Shown piece by piece: positions 1 through 5,734 of a stretch of DNA of 5,734 bases. The translations under genes were made by a program, and so were the position numbers. Location of the stretch: the NCBI GenBank assembly GCA_937893205.1, contig CALBJU010000404.1:1-5734 (forward strand), in the 5' to 3' direction. Under the pieces are notes generated by a model. The model ran no database searches. It was given only the letters and a program-made list of their open reading frames with translations, and was not told the DNA's origin. Position 1 is the first letter of the stretch, and every line of letters starts with the position of its first letter. The DNA is from an uncultured Bacteroidota bacterium (GTDB lineage: Bacteria > Bacteroidota > Rhodothermia > Rhodothermales > UBA10348).

Positions 1-195
1 TCGCGGCTCCGGTCATCGCGGCTCCGGTCATCGCGGCTCCGGTCATCACGGCTCCGGTCATCACGGCCACGGTCGTCGCGGCTCCGGTCATCGCGGCCAC
101 GGTCGTCGCGACTCCGGTCATCACGGCCCCGGTCGTCGCGTCCCCGGTCGTCGCGTCCTCGGTCATCGCGTCCTCGGTCATCGCGTCTTCGGTCA
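1..195. repeat. 15-bp in-frame tandem repeat array inside rho, 13 copies seen, continues off the left edge
   Basis: Thirteen consecutive 15-bp units fill 1-195; the plus-strand consensus is TCGCGGCTCCGGTCA. On the coding strand each unit encodes five residues, (G/S)RDDR. Units at 1-15, 16-30 and 31-45 are identical, and copies diverge with distance from the edge. Units at 61-90 and 91-120 form a 30-bp higher-order pair (Gly-unit plus Ser-unit) with two mismatches. The unit at 181-195 carries Arg in place of Gly/Ser, and 196-210 is a decayed copy. Every unit keeps the frame and the RDDR core, so selection acts on the protein while the DNA expands or homogenises. Confidence 0.95.
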
Positions 196-653
196 TCCCG
201 ACCTCTTCCGCGATCATTTCGTCCACGATCACCGCGTCCACGTCCGCGATCCCGTCGCTGAGAATCACCTTCTCGGGCTTCATCCCTGCCATCAGCCGCG
301 TCCCCGCCGCCCTGGCGAGATTCGTTGTCATCACGACCCCGACCGGAATCACGATCCTCTTTTTGTCGATCCGATGAACGGCGTTGTGGGCGCGAGTCGC
401 GACCACTGTCACCGTCTGAATCTGATCCGCCGTCTTCTGCGCGGTCGGATCTGGATCGGTCACGATTTCTTTCTCCTCGCGGCTCGCTCTGTGAACGCCC
501 CCGGTTGTTTCCGGCGGCAGCATCAGCTTTGGCTTCAAGGATGAGATAAATCAGGTCTTGTTTTCGCATTGCGGAAAAACCGGAAAGGCTCATCTGCTTT
601 GCAAGGTCTTTTAGTTCAGGAAGCTTTTTGTCCTGAAGGTCTGCAATCTTCAT
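1..653 (-). CDS. rho: Transcription termination factor Rho, N-terminal part with Arg/Asp-rich disordered insertion (cut by the left window edge)
   Basis: The gene starts at the ATG at 653-651 and stays open for 217 codons to the edge, so its 3' end is outside. Residues 1-45 (beginning MKIADLQDKKLPELKDLAKQ and including MRKQDLIYLIL) match the Rho N-terminal SAP-like helical domain. From about residue 50 the protein becomes low complexity: first a Ser/Arg/Asp/Gly-rich stretch, then RG-rich motifs near 130-150, then from about 153 a pentapeptide repeat (G/S)RDDR that runs off the edge. Rho is a hexameric RNA-dependent ATPase helicase that ends untranslated transcripts. The RNA-binding and ATPase domains are not in view, so the name rests on the N-terminal domain plus the insertion style known in Bacteroidota Rho proteins. 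No Shine-Dalgarno sequence is visible before the ATG. Another Rho_N-domain protein is possible but less likely. Codon choice inside the repeat is dominated by CGN arginine and GAY aspartate, which gives the DNA strong strand asymmetry. Confidence 0.82.
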   Translation of the reverse strand, partial: MKIADLQDKKLPELKDLAKQMSLSGFSAMRKQDLIYLILEAKADAAAGNNRGRSQSEPRGERNRDRSRSDRAEDGGSDSDGDSGRDSRPQRRSSDRQKEDRDSGRGRDDNESRQGGGDAADGRDEAREGDSQRRDRGRGRGDRGRNDRGRGRDDRRRDDRGRDDRGRDDRGRDDRGRDDRSRDDRGRDDRSRDDRGRDDRSRDDRSRDDRSRDDRSR

Positions 654-673
654 GTATCAGTTAATGGGAATGC

Positions 674-763
674 TGATCGTCGCTCATTTGGTAGAGCGTC
701 TTATCGGGTGTTGAGGAGGCGTCGTTCCGGAGTGAAATCCGGATAGGCCTCGCCCGACGATCA
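674..763. ncRNA. Candidate structured RNA: tRNA-like fold in the rho leader
   Basis: A perfect 9-bp inverted repeat (TGATCGTCG at 674-682, CGACGATCA at 755-763) closes a 90-nt segment. Inside it, CGCTC (681-685) pairs with GAGCG (694-698) around the loop ATTTGGTA, which is the usual sequence of a bacterial tRNA D-arm. GAGGC (716-720) pairs with GCCTC (747-751), and nested within that TCCGG (726-730) pairs with CCGGA (739-743). On the plus strand a weaker stem, 699-703 with 712-716, would give an 8-nt anticodon-like loop. It is not a normal tRNA: the T-loop consensus is absent, extra bases lie between the T-like arm and the 3' acceptor strand, and no CCA follows. The 3' end in minus orientation lies 20 nt before the rho ATG, and the promoter candidate points that way, so a structured rho leader is an equally good reading. 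Orientation is unresolved. Confidence 0.35.
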
Positions 764-913
764 ATCGAATTCTATTCGAATAAAAGGAATTGTTGGAAAG
801 AGTCTGAAATATGCGGGCTGGCCGCAAAATTCAAAGGAGCCGGATCCCGGAAAGGAGTGGGTCGGCGAAGAGCCAAGGCACGGAAAATCGTGCGCGTTGG
901 GCACTTATGACTC

Positions 914-943
914 TCAAGATAGGCTATTACAGGGCAAAATCAA
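914..943 (-). promoter_or_regulatory. Candidate promoter for rho, Bacteroidota type
   Basis: On the minus strand TTG (943-941) is followed by exactly 19 bases and then TATCTTGA (921-914). This resembles the Bacteroidota sigma-ABfr pattern of a -33 TTG and a -7 TAnnTTTG, with one mismatch in the -7 element. Transcription would start near 907 and give rho an untranslated leader of about 250 nt that includes the fold at 674-763. The spacing is right, but short degenerate motifs also occur by chance. Confidence 0.42.
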
Positions 944-988
944 GAAAGGTTCGTTTTCAGGCAGAAAAATGCATGAATCATCCAGCGC

Positions 989-2263
989 TCAGCCTTCAAC
1001 TGCCTGGATCGCCTCGGCAACCACCAAATAAGAGCCTGCAATAAGACATTCGTTATCGGTTGGACGAGTCGAATCGAGTGCATTTCGCACCGATGAAGCG
1101 ATTTCTACGGTCTCGATACCGGAAGTTCTCAGCGTTCTTGCGAGGTGTTCGGCGGGCAATCCTCTTTCACCTCCAGTCGGAACGGCTATCACACGAATGT
1201 CACGCCGAGCGATGAGGGCACCGATGGCAGCCGCGTCCTTGTCAGAGACCAGACCGATTATCAGGCAGCTACCGGGTCGGGACTGATCACGGGCGCTATC
1301 AAATGTATCGAGGGCGGCATCTAGGGAATCCGGATTGTGTGCCACATCAATCATGACAAGTGGGTTCGTCTGGATAGTCTCGGATCGCCCCCGTATTCCG
1401 CTCAGGCGCGCCGTGGAGCCCAGTCCTGATCGAATTGCTGCATCCGACCACGGCGCGCCAATTCGTTCGAAAGTGCGCAAGGCTGTTTCGGCATTTTCGA
1501 GCTGGTGAGTGCCTTTCAGGTCCATCACCACTGAATTCAATTCGCCGGAGCCAGCCGTGACTCGGACCGTTGCTCGGGTCTCTCGAGTGACTGACAGGAA
1601 GTCGGCGGCCCGTTCGAATAGTGCGTTCTGTTCGATTGCAATCTGCTCTACCACCGCACTCGCTGAAGATGAGAGCTTGCCCACCAGGGCCGGTCGCCCC
1701 TCCTTGAAGATCCCCGCTTTCTCCCTGGCTATTTCTTCAATCGATGAACCCAAAATCTCCATGTGGTCCAGTGAGATGGAGGTTATTACCGAAGCCTCTG
1801 CGTCCAGGATGTTACTTGCATCCAATCGGCCGCCCAGTCCTACCTCGACGATCGCACGATCAACACCCTTCTCTGCAAAGTGCAGAAGCGAAAGTGCGAG
1901 CACAGCTTCGTAATAGCTGGGTTGAACCGCCTCGAACAAGCCAGTGTGCTTGGTAATCGCATCACCTATCCATTCCTGGGTCGCAGCACGACCGTCAACC
2001 CGCATGCGTTCACTGACGTGTATCAGATGGGGAGATGTATGAAGCCCGGTTCGTTCCCCGGAAGCGCTGAGACAGGCGGCCAGAATCGAAGAGACTGAAC
2101 CCTTTCCATTTGTGCCTGCAACGAGGACCGATCGGAAGGATTCCTCAGGACGATCCATTCCATCCAGCAACCGGCGAATCCGGTCAAAACCAGGCTTGAT
2201 GGCTATCTGTCCCGCAGTTACGTATCGCGGTAAGCCCTCCAGATATCGAAGTGCCGGGTTCAT
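989..2263 (-). CDS. folC: Bifunctional folylpolyglutamate synthase / dihydrofolate synthase
   Basis: This cytoplasmic Mur-ligase-family enzyme adds glutamate to folates by way of an acyl phosphate, using ATP; many bacterial forms also join glutamate to dihydropteroate. The 424-residue protein has the family length. Motifs in order: N-terminal YLEGLPRY (7-14), P-loop VAGTNGKGS (48-56), TSPHL (76-80), EVGLGGRLDASN (140-151), SLDH (164-167), the REKAGI segment with Lys182 (the position carbamylated in characterised homologues), HQLEN (253-257), the C-terminal-domain DVAHN (306-310), SDKD (340-343) and GSYLVV (410-415). I chose the ATG at 2263 because the family N-terminus starts here and it overlaps the tsaE stop codon as ATGA. 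An open frame runs upstream to 2383, but those 40 residues are antisense-free overlap with tsaE and look unlike folC. Dual activity cannot be decided from sequence alone. Confidence 0.95.
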   Translation of the reverse strand: MNPALRYLEGLPRYVTAGQIAIKPGFDRIRRLLDGMDRPEESFRSVLVAGTNGKGSVSSILAACLSASGERTGLHTSPHLIHVSERMRVDGRAATQEWIGDAITKHTGLFEAVQPSYYEAVLALSLLHFAEKGVDRAIVEVGLGGRLDASNILDAEASVITSISLDHMEILGSSIEEIAREKAGIFKEGRPALVGKLSSSASAVVEQIAIEQNALFERAADFLSVTRETRATVRVTAGSGELNSVVMDLKGTHQLENAETALRTFERIGAPWSDAAIRSGLGSTARLSGIRGRSETIQTNPLVMIDVAHNPDSLDAALDTFDSARDQSRPGSCLIIGLVSDKDAAAIGALIARRDIRVIAVPTGGERGLPAEHLARTLRTSGIETVEIASSVRNALDSTRPTDNECLIAGSYLVVAEAIQAVEG

Positions 2264-2694
2264 CTTTCGAGGGAGGAAAAGCACTCGATTCGTCTCTTGT
2301 CTTCCCCCAGGTGTTGAATACGGATCAGAATGGTGGAGGCGGGCAACAGATGTTCTGCCTTCTCGGGCCATTCGATCAAGCATATTCCGCCGCGGTCGAA
2401 ATAATCTTCAACACCGCTTCGTACCACTTCTTCGGGACCCTTGAGCCGGTAAAGATCAAGATGGTAGATGGGGATTGCAGCTGAGTATTCGTGAGCAATA
2501 GTAAAGGTAGGGCTTGACACTGACGTTGGATCAATCCCATGTGCCGTCGCGATCCCCTTGACGAACTGCGTTTTCCCGGCCCCTAAATCACCTACCAAAG
2601 CGACAATGGATCCCTCACCCAGGGCGGCTCCGAACTCAGACCCAAGGCGCCGGGTCTCCTCTTCGGAAGTGCTAATCTTACTGAACGATTCCAT
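2260..2694 (-). CDS. tsaE: tRNA threonylcarbamoyladenosine biosynthesis ATPase TsaE
   Basis: TsaE is the small P-loop ATPase that works with TsaB and TsaD to place the threonylcarbamoyl group on A37 of ANN-decoding tRNAs (t6A). The 144-residue protein is of normal length. The Walker A motif is GDLGAGKT (35-42, Lys41), followed by SPTF (61-64), the family signature HLDLYR (78-83) and IEWPE (107-111). The start ATG at 2694 lies 3 bp after the porX stop, and the TGA stop overlaps the folC ATG by 4 bp, so the gene is probably translationally coupled on both sides. tsaB and tsaD are not in the window. Nothing in the sequence suggests loss of function. Confidence 0.96.
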   Translation of the reverse strand: MESFSKISTSEEETRRLGSEFGAALGEGSIVALVGDLGAGKTQFVKGIATAHGIDPTSVSSPTFTIAHEYSAAIPIYHLDLYRLKGPEEVVRSGVEDYFDRGGICLIEWPEKAEHLLPASTILIRIQHLGEDKRRIECFSSLER

Positions 2695-2697
2695 TAA

Positions 2698-4263
2698 CTA
2701 TTTAGGGCGCATCGTGATCACTGGTAAAATCATCTCTTCCATGGATATACCACCGTGCTGCATGGTATCCCGATACTTGTTTACATAGTGATGGTAGTTC
2801 GTCGGGTATACGAAATAATAGTCTTCCTTGGCGATAATGAAGTTTGTGCTCCGATTGTCGGTGGGTAGTCCATAGTCCGTCGGGTTCTCAACCAGAATCG
2901 CGTGTCGCTTGTCACACTTCAAATTGCGACCATACTTGTATCGAAGTGCCGTTGAAGTTTCCCGATCTCCCACGACTTTGGTCGGATGCAGACTGCGGAT
3001 TGCTCCGTGGTCCGTCGTGATGACGATCGTACAGTCGGTTTCTGCAAGCTGTTGAAAGGCCGAGAACAGCCAGGAATGTTCAAACCAGGTCCGCGTCAGC
3101 GCTCGATAGGCCCGTTCATCTGGAGCCAGTTCTTTCAGGACAGGAGAGTCAGATCGGCTATGAGCAAGAATATCTACGAAGTTGACAACCACTGCGCTCA
3201 GATCACTCTGCAGTAAATCGTGAACAGATGACTGGAATTCACGGCCATCGCGGGTGCCCACCAGTTTGTCGTACCGGACCCGCGTGTTGAGATGCCGCCT
3301 TTTCAATTGATCGTTCAGAAACTGCTCTTCGTTTCGGTTGCGGCTGTGTTCGTCGTCCTCTCCCGCAGCCCAGAGGCGCGGGTACTGGCCAGCCAGATCG
3401 TTCGGCAGCATTCCGGCAAAAATCGAATTCCTCGAGTAAGGTGTCGCCGTGGGCAGGATGGAATAGTGATAATCCTTTTCCATCGAGTACAGCGGCGCCA
3501 ATAATTTCTCAAATTCCAGCCACTGATCGTATCGCATGCAATCGATCACGAAAAAGATCACGGGCTTGCCCTTGCCGAGCTCCGGAACGACCCACCGGGC
3601 AATTACCTCGTGAGACAGAACCGGTCGGTCTTCATTGGGGGGAGAATCAACGCCTGCAATCCAACCCTTGTACGATTCTTCCACATATCGGGAAAACGCT
3701 CGGTTGGCTTCATTGTACTGGTCATCCAGAACCTGTCGCACACCTTCGTCTGCGCCCAGATCAACGTCATAGTTGATCAATCGCTGGTAGAGAGACACCC
3801 AGTCTGCATGCCCCAGCGGATTCATGAGGGAAGCCGTTATCTCTCCAAATGAGTGCAGGTAGTCCTGTGACGCTCGCTCCGTCTTGATCCGGCGCCCATC
3901 CAGAATTCGCTTGCAGGTCAGGAGGACCTGACTGGGATTAACGGGCTTTGTCAGATAGTCACTGATCTTTCCACCGAGCGCCTCTTCCATGATGCGCTCT
4001 TCTTCACTCTTGGTAATCATCACGACCGGCAGGTCTGACGAGATTTCCTTTATCAGCGTCAAGGCTTCGAGACCGCCCATTCCCGGCATCTGTTCGTCGA
4101 GGAGTACCAGATCGCACTTTCCAGATCGGACGTGTTCGATCGCGTCCGTTCCATTGGTCACGCTCGTGACTTCATAACCCCGAGATTCGAGAAAAAGGAT
4201 GTGGGGCTTGAGAAGATCAATTTCATCATCGGCCCACAAAATGCGAGAAGTGCTTGCCATCAT
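2698..4263 (-). CDS. porX: PorX-type response regulator with PglZ/alkaline-phosphatase-like effector domain
   Basis: The 521-residue protein has a receiver domain (about 6-125) with acidic residues Asp12 and Asp13, phospho-acceptor Asp56 in LVLLDEQMP, Thr84 and Lys106 in YLTKP. A helical linker (about 130-230) leads to a PglZ-type alkaline phosphatase superfamily domain (about 235-515). Its metal-site and catalytic candidates are intact: Asp241 in FFVIDCMRYD, the threonines of PTATP (271-275), Asp364/His368 in NFVDILAHS, Asp418/His419 in TTDHG and His503 in QHGG. In studied Bacteroidota, PorX pairs with the kinase PorY, acts on type IX secretion genes with an ECF sigma factor, and has phosphodiesterase activity on oligoadenylates; function here is inferred from that family. 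No kinase or secretion gene is present in the window. Two adjacent ATGs (4263 and 4260) are possible starts. It heads the porX-tsaE-folC cluster and diverges from ferritin. Confidence 0.93.
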   Translation of the reverse strand: MMASTSRILWADDEIDLLKPHILFLESRGYEVTSVTNGTDAIEHVRSGKCDLVLLDEQMPGMGGLEALTLIKEISSDLPVVMITKSEEERIMEEALGGKISDYLTKPVNPSQVLLTCKRILDGRRIKTERASQDYLHSFGEITASLMNPLGHADWVSLYQRLINYDVDLGADEGVRQVLDDQYNEANRAFSRYVEESYKGWIAGVDSPPNEDRPVLSHEVIARWVVPELGKGKPVIFFVIDCMRYDQWLEFEKLLAPLYSMEKDYHYSILPTATPYSRNSIFAGMLPNDLAGQYPRLWAAGEDDEHSRNRNEEQFLNDQLKRRHLNTRVRYDKLVGTRDGREFQSSVHDLLQSDLSAVVVNFVDILAHSRSDSPVLKELAPDERAYRALTRTWFEHSWLFSAFQQLAETDCTIVITTDHGAIRSLHPTKVVGDRETSTALRYKYGRNLKCDKRHAILVENPTDYGLPTDNRSTNFIIAKEDYYFVYPTNYHHYVNKYRDTMQHGGISMEEMILPVITMRPK

Positions 4264-4332
4264 TTAATAGAATTCGTCCGCAAAAACTGAATTAGTAACT
4301 GTGTTCGGGCGCGGAGATTTCTGAGATTGGTT

Positions 4333-4401
4333 GCATGGCCGGGGCGCGTACTACCGCATCAACTGCTATTTTGTTCAATCCGAGTGAATCTCCGGCCGTG
4401 C
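4333..4401 (+). other. Long-range stem in the porX-ferritin intergenic region, possible ferritin leader structure
   Basis: GCATGGCCGGGG (4333-4344) pairs with CTCCGGCCGTGC (4390-4401) over 12 bp around a 45-nt loop. The only two non-Watson-Crick pairs are U-G and G-U in plus-strand RNA; in minus-strand RNA they would be mismatches. This favours a role in the transcript leading into ferritin, with the stem ending 69 nt before its ATG. A TATTTTG string (4367-4373) in the loop could instead be a promoter -7 element, in which case the 5' half of the stem would not be transcribed; no TTG lies at the right distance from it. No clear promoter for either divergent gene was found. Confidence 0.28.
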
Positions 4402-4470
4402 TAAAACCGTTGCCTCACTTGCTCGTTGCACCTGAACACGACAAAAACACCCCAAAAGACGCGCATCACA

Positions 4471-4974
4471 ATGAATCAACGGATGTTAGACGCAGTCAAT
4501 GCGCAGATTCAGGCCGAATTTCAGTCGGCATACACGTATCTGGCCATGTCGGCGAGATTCGAGGAGATGAAAATGAGTGGCGCAGCCAGCTGGATGCGCC
4601 TCCAGTGGGAGGAGGAGACCGACCACGCTCTCAAGTTTTTCGATCACGTCATCCGAAGGGGGAAAACACCCGAGCTGCAACAGATCAAGCAGCCCAAAGT
4701 ATCCTTCGATACCGCACAGGATGCTTTTAAACAGGTTCTGGAGCAGGAACGTATGGTAACAAGGCTCATCCACGGGCTCTATGAGGTCGCCGTCGAGGAA
4801 AAAGACTACGCGATGCAGACCCTTCTTCACTGGTACATTGATGAGCAGGTTGAGGAAGAAGACAACGTCGAAACCATAATCGACAGCCTGCGCCTCGCGG
4901 GTCAGTCTGGTCAGGGACTGTTCCTTGTGGACCGTGAGTTGGGTCTTCGATCCCCGGAAGACGAGGAAGAATAG
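4471..4974 (+). CDS. ftnA: Bacterial non-haem ferritin, iron storage
   Basis: The product forms the 24-subunit cytoplasmic shell that oxidises Fe(II) and stores it as a mineral. The 167-residue length and four-helix pattern fit the FtnA family. Ferroxidase ligands are all present, one position earlier than in E. coli FtnA: Glu16, Glu49, His52 (EETDH), Glu93 and Gln126, with Glu128/Glu129 near the third iron site and the helix A tyrosine Tyr23. There is no bacterioferritin-type haem methionine that I can place. I start at the ATG at 4471 (MNQRMLDAVN) because this is the family N-terminus; an in-frame ATG at 4426 would add 15 unrelated residues. The C-terminus is acidic (PEDEEE). Only an A-rich stretch, without a clear Shine-Dalgarno, precedes the start. 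The gene diverges from porX and lies 100 bp ahead of trmB on the same strand. Confidence 0.94.
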   Translation: MNQRMLDAVNAQIQAEFQSAYTYLAMSARFEEMKMSGAASWMRLQWEEETDHALKFFDHVIRRGKTPELQQIKQPKVSFDTAQDAFKQVLEQERMVTRLIHGLYEVAVEEKDYAMQTLLHWYIDEQVEEEDNVETIIDSLRLAGQSGQGLFLVDRELGLRSPEDEEE

Positions 4975-5074
4975 ATTGCGTGCACGGCCTCGCAGTTCTA
5001 AATAGATCTTAATAGGAGTCTGGAGCGAGACGAAACTCCGAAACCTGAAGTAGCATGAATTCCAAGGCCGAGGC

Positions 5075-5734
5075 ATGTCGATACTCATTCGTGTAGGTCA
5101 TCTGGACACGCCAACCGACCCCGACAGTCTATTTTCACGCTCGGCCCCGCTGGTGTTGGAGGTGGGATTCGGAGATGGTCGGTATCTGGAGCATCTCGCC
5201 GCGGAGCACCCCGAGTGGAATCTGCTGGGCGCTGAAGTGTCGCTCGGCTCGGTATGGCGGGCCTATCGTCGAATGAAGCGGTGTAAGATCGAGCACGTTC
5301 GACTCTACAAGGGGAGTGCCCAATTTCTGGTCCGTGACATCATCCCAGAAGGTGCTCTGGATCGCATATATGTCAATTTCCCCGATCCCTGGCCGCGCAA
5401 AAAACACCGCAAGAACCGCCTTCTACAGGTTCCGTTTTTCCATACCGTGTCATCCAGGTTGCGCGAAGGTGGCTCCCTGTTTCTGACAACGGATCATGCG
5501 GAGTATTATGCGTTCTCTGTCGAAGAGGCGGGTGCCTCGGCCTGTTTTGACGTGATACCGGGCTCTCCACCGCCCGCAACACTGGAAACGAAGTATGCAC
5601 GCAAGTGGAGAGAGCAAAAAAGGGATATCTTTCATGCTGAATTTCGGTGCACCAAGATTGCTCCGAACACGCCCAGCCTAATCAAAACGATACCGATGCA
5701 GCACGCGACAATGGAGGGCTCTCTCTCATCTGTG
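5075..5734 (+). CDS. trmB: tRNA (guanine-N7-)-methyltransferase TrmB (cut by the right window edge)
   Basis: TrmB uses S-adenosylmethionine to make m7G46 in the variable loop of tRNAs. The 220 visible residues hold the class I methyltransferase glycine motif LEVGFGDG (28-35), Glu54 where the SAM ribose is bound, the diagnostic substrate motif NFPDPWPRKKH (101-111, Asp104), TTDHAEYY (138-145) and the C-terminal TLETKYARKW (169-178). The start is well fixed: an in-frame TAG at 5051-5053 closes the frame upstream and 5075 is the first ATG after it. This leaves only about 27 residues before the SAM motif, so the N-terminal tail is short for the family. About 25 residues follow the usual end of the fold and the frame is still open at the edge. 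The 100-bp gap from ferritin shows no convincing terminator, so co-transcription is possible. Confidence 0.93.
   Translation, partial: MSILIRVGHLDTPTDPDSLFSRSAPLVLEVGFGDGRYLEHLAAEHPEWNLLGAEVSLGSVWRAYRRMKRCKIEHVRLYKGSAQFLVRDIIPEGALDRIYVNFPDPWPRKKHRKNRLLQVPFFHTVSSRLREGGSLFLTTDHAEYYAFSVEEAGASACFDVIPGSPPPATLETKYARKWREQKRDIFHAEFRCTKIAPNTPSLIKTIPMQHATMEGSLSSV

Larger units (their letters stand above)
654..988. other. Non-coding gap between rho and folC
   Basis: No credible gene lies here: the plus-strand frame from 811 runs into the antisense of the folC 3' end and resembles nothing I know. The gap holds a compact inverted-repeat fold (674-763), a small hairpin beside it (TCGAAT at 765-770 with ATTCGA at 774-779), a 5-bp hairpin (GCACG at 878-882 with CGTGC at 889-893) and a minus-strand promoter candidate (914-943). 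I see no rho-independent terminator after folC, only a run of five T on the minus strand without a stem, so read-through from folC into rho is possible. Confidence 0.7.

Noticed and set aside
1..195. CRISPR array
   Set aside because: The units are 15 bp, directly adjacent without spacers and in frame with rho.
325..549. Plus-strand 74-residue frame rich in Arg and Ser
   Set aside because: It is the antisense shadow of the rho Arg/Asp/Gly-rich insertion, whose CGN/GAY codons keep the opposite strand open.
674..763. Calling the fold a functional tRNA
   Set aside because: No T-loop consensus, an 8-nt anticodon-like loop without U33, extra bases before the 3' acceptor strand and no CCA.
811..1044. 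Plus-strand 77-residue frame between the fold and folC
   Set aside because: It runs into the 3' end of folC in antisense, has no recognisable domain and no start signal.
2264..2383. Longer folC start adding 40 residues
   Set aside because: It would overlap tsaE by 124 bp and the added residues do not look like a folC N-terminus; the ATGA overlap at 2260-2263 fits better.
4312..4394. 8-bp inverted repeat CGGAGATT/AATCTCCG in the porX-ferritin gap
   Set aside because: An 8-bp match in a region of this size is expected by chance fairly often, and it competes with the longer stem at 4333-4401.
5015..5039. Possible hairpin between ferritin and trmB (GGAGT with ACTCC, or GTCT with AGAC)
   Set aside because: The two pairings exclude each other, both are short, and no T-run follows, so it is not a supported terminator.
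4486..5088. Minus-strand 200-residue frame across ferritin
   Set aside because: It is antisense to a ferritin gene with all its ligands intact and shows no domain of its own.

Overview
The window reads as a piece of chromosome from a member of the Bacteroidota/Rhodothermota group. The reasons are a PorX-type response regulator with a PglZ-like effector domain, a Rho factor with a long Arg/Asp/Gly-rich insertion after its first domain, weak or absent Shine-Dalgarno sequences, and one promoter candidate of the TTG-N19-TAnnTTG type. This placement is inference; no rRNA or complete phylogenetic marker is present. Base composition is moderately GC-rich, and I see no mobile element, CRISPR array or phage gene.

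Minus strand, read from right to left: porX (4263-2698), tsaE (2694-2260), folC (2263-989), then a 335-bp non-coding gap, then the 5' part of rho (653 to beyond the left edge). The first three are packed as an operon: 3 bp separate porX and tsaE, and tsaE and folC share an ATGA stop/start overlap. The rho gap holds a minus-strand promoter candidate and a compact 90-nt fold, so rho probably has its own long leader. The left 195 bp are an in-frame 15-bp tandem array inside rho.

Plus strand: a bacterial ferritin gene (4471-4974) diverges from porX across 207 bp that contain a 12-bp long-range stem. It is followed after 100 bp by trmB (5075 to beyond the right edge), a tRNA m7G46 methyltransferase.

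The genes are mostly core housekeeping: folate polyglutamylation, t6A and m7G tRNA modification, iron storage and transcription termination. One regulator, PorX, is known in Bacteroidota for control of type IX secretion. There is no strong case for a whole new system here. The parts most worth a second look are the tRNA-like fold ahead of rho, the expanding RDDR repeat in Rho, and the possible structured leader of ferritin.
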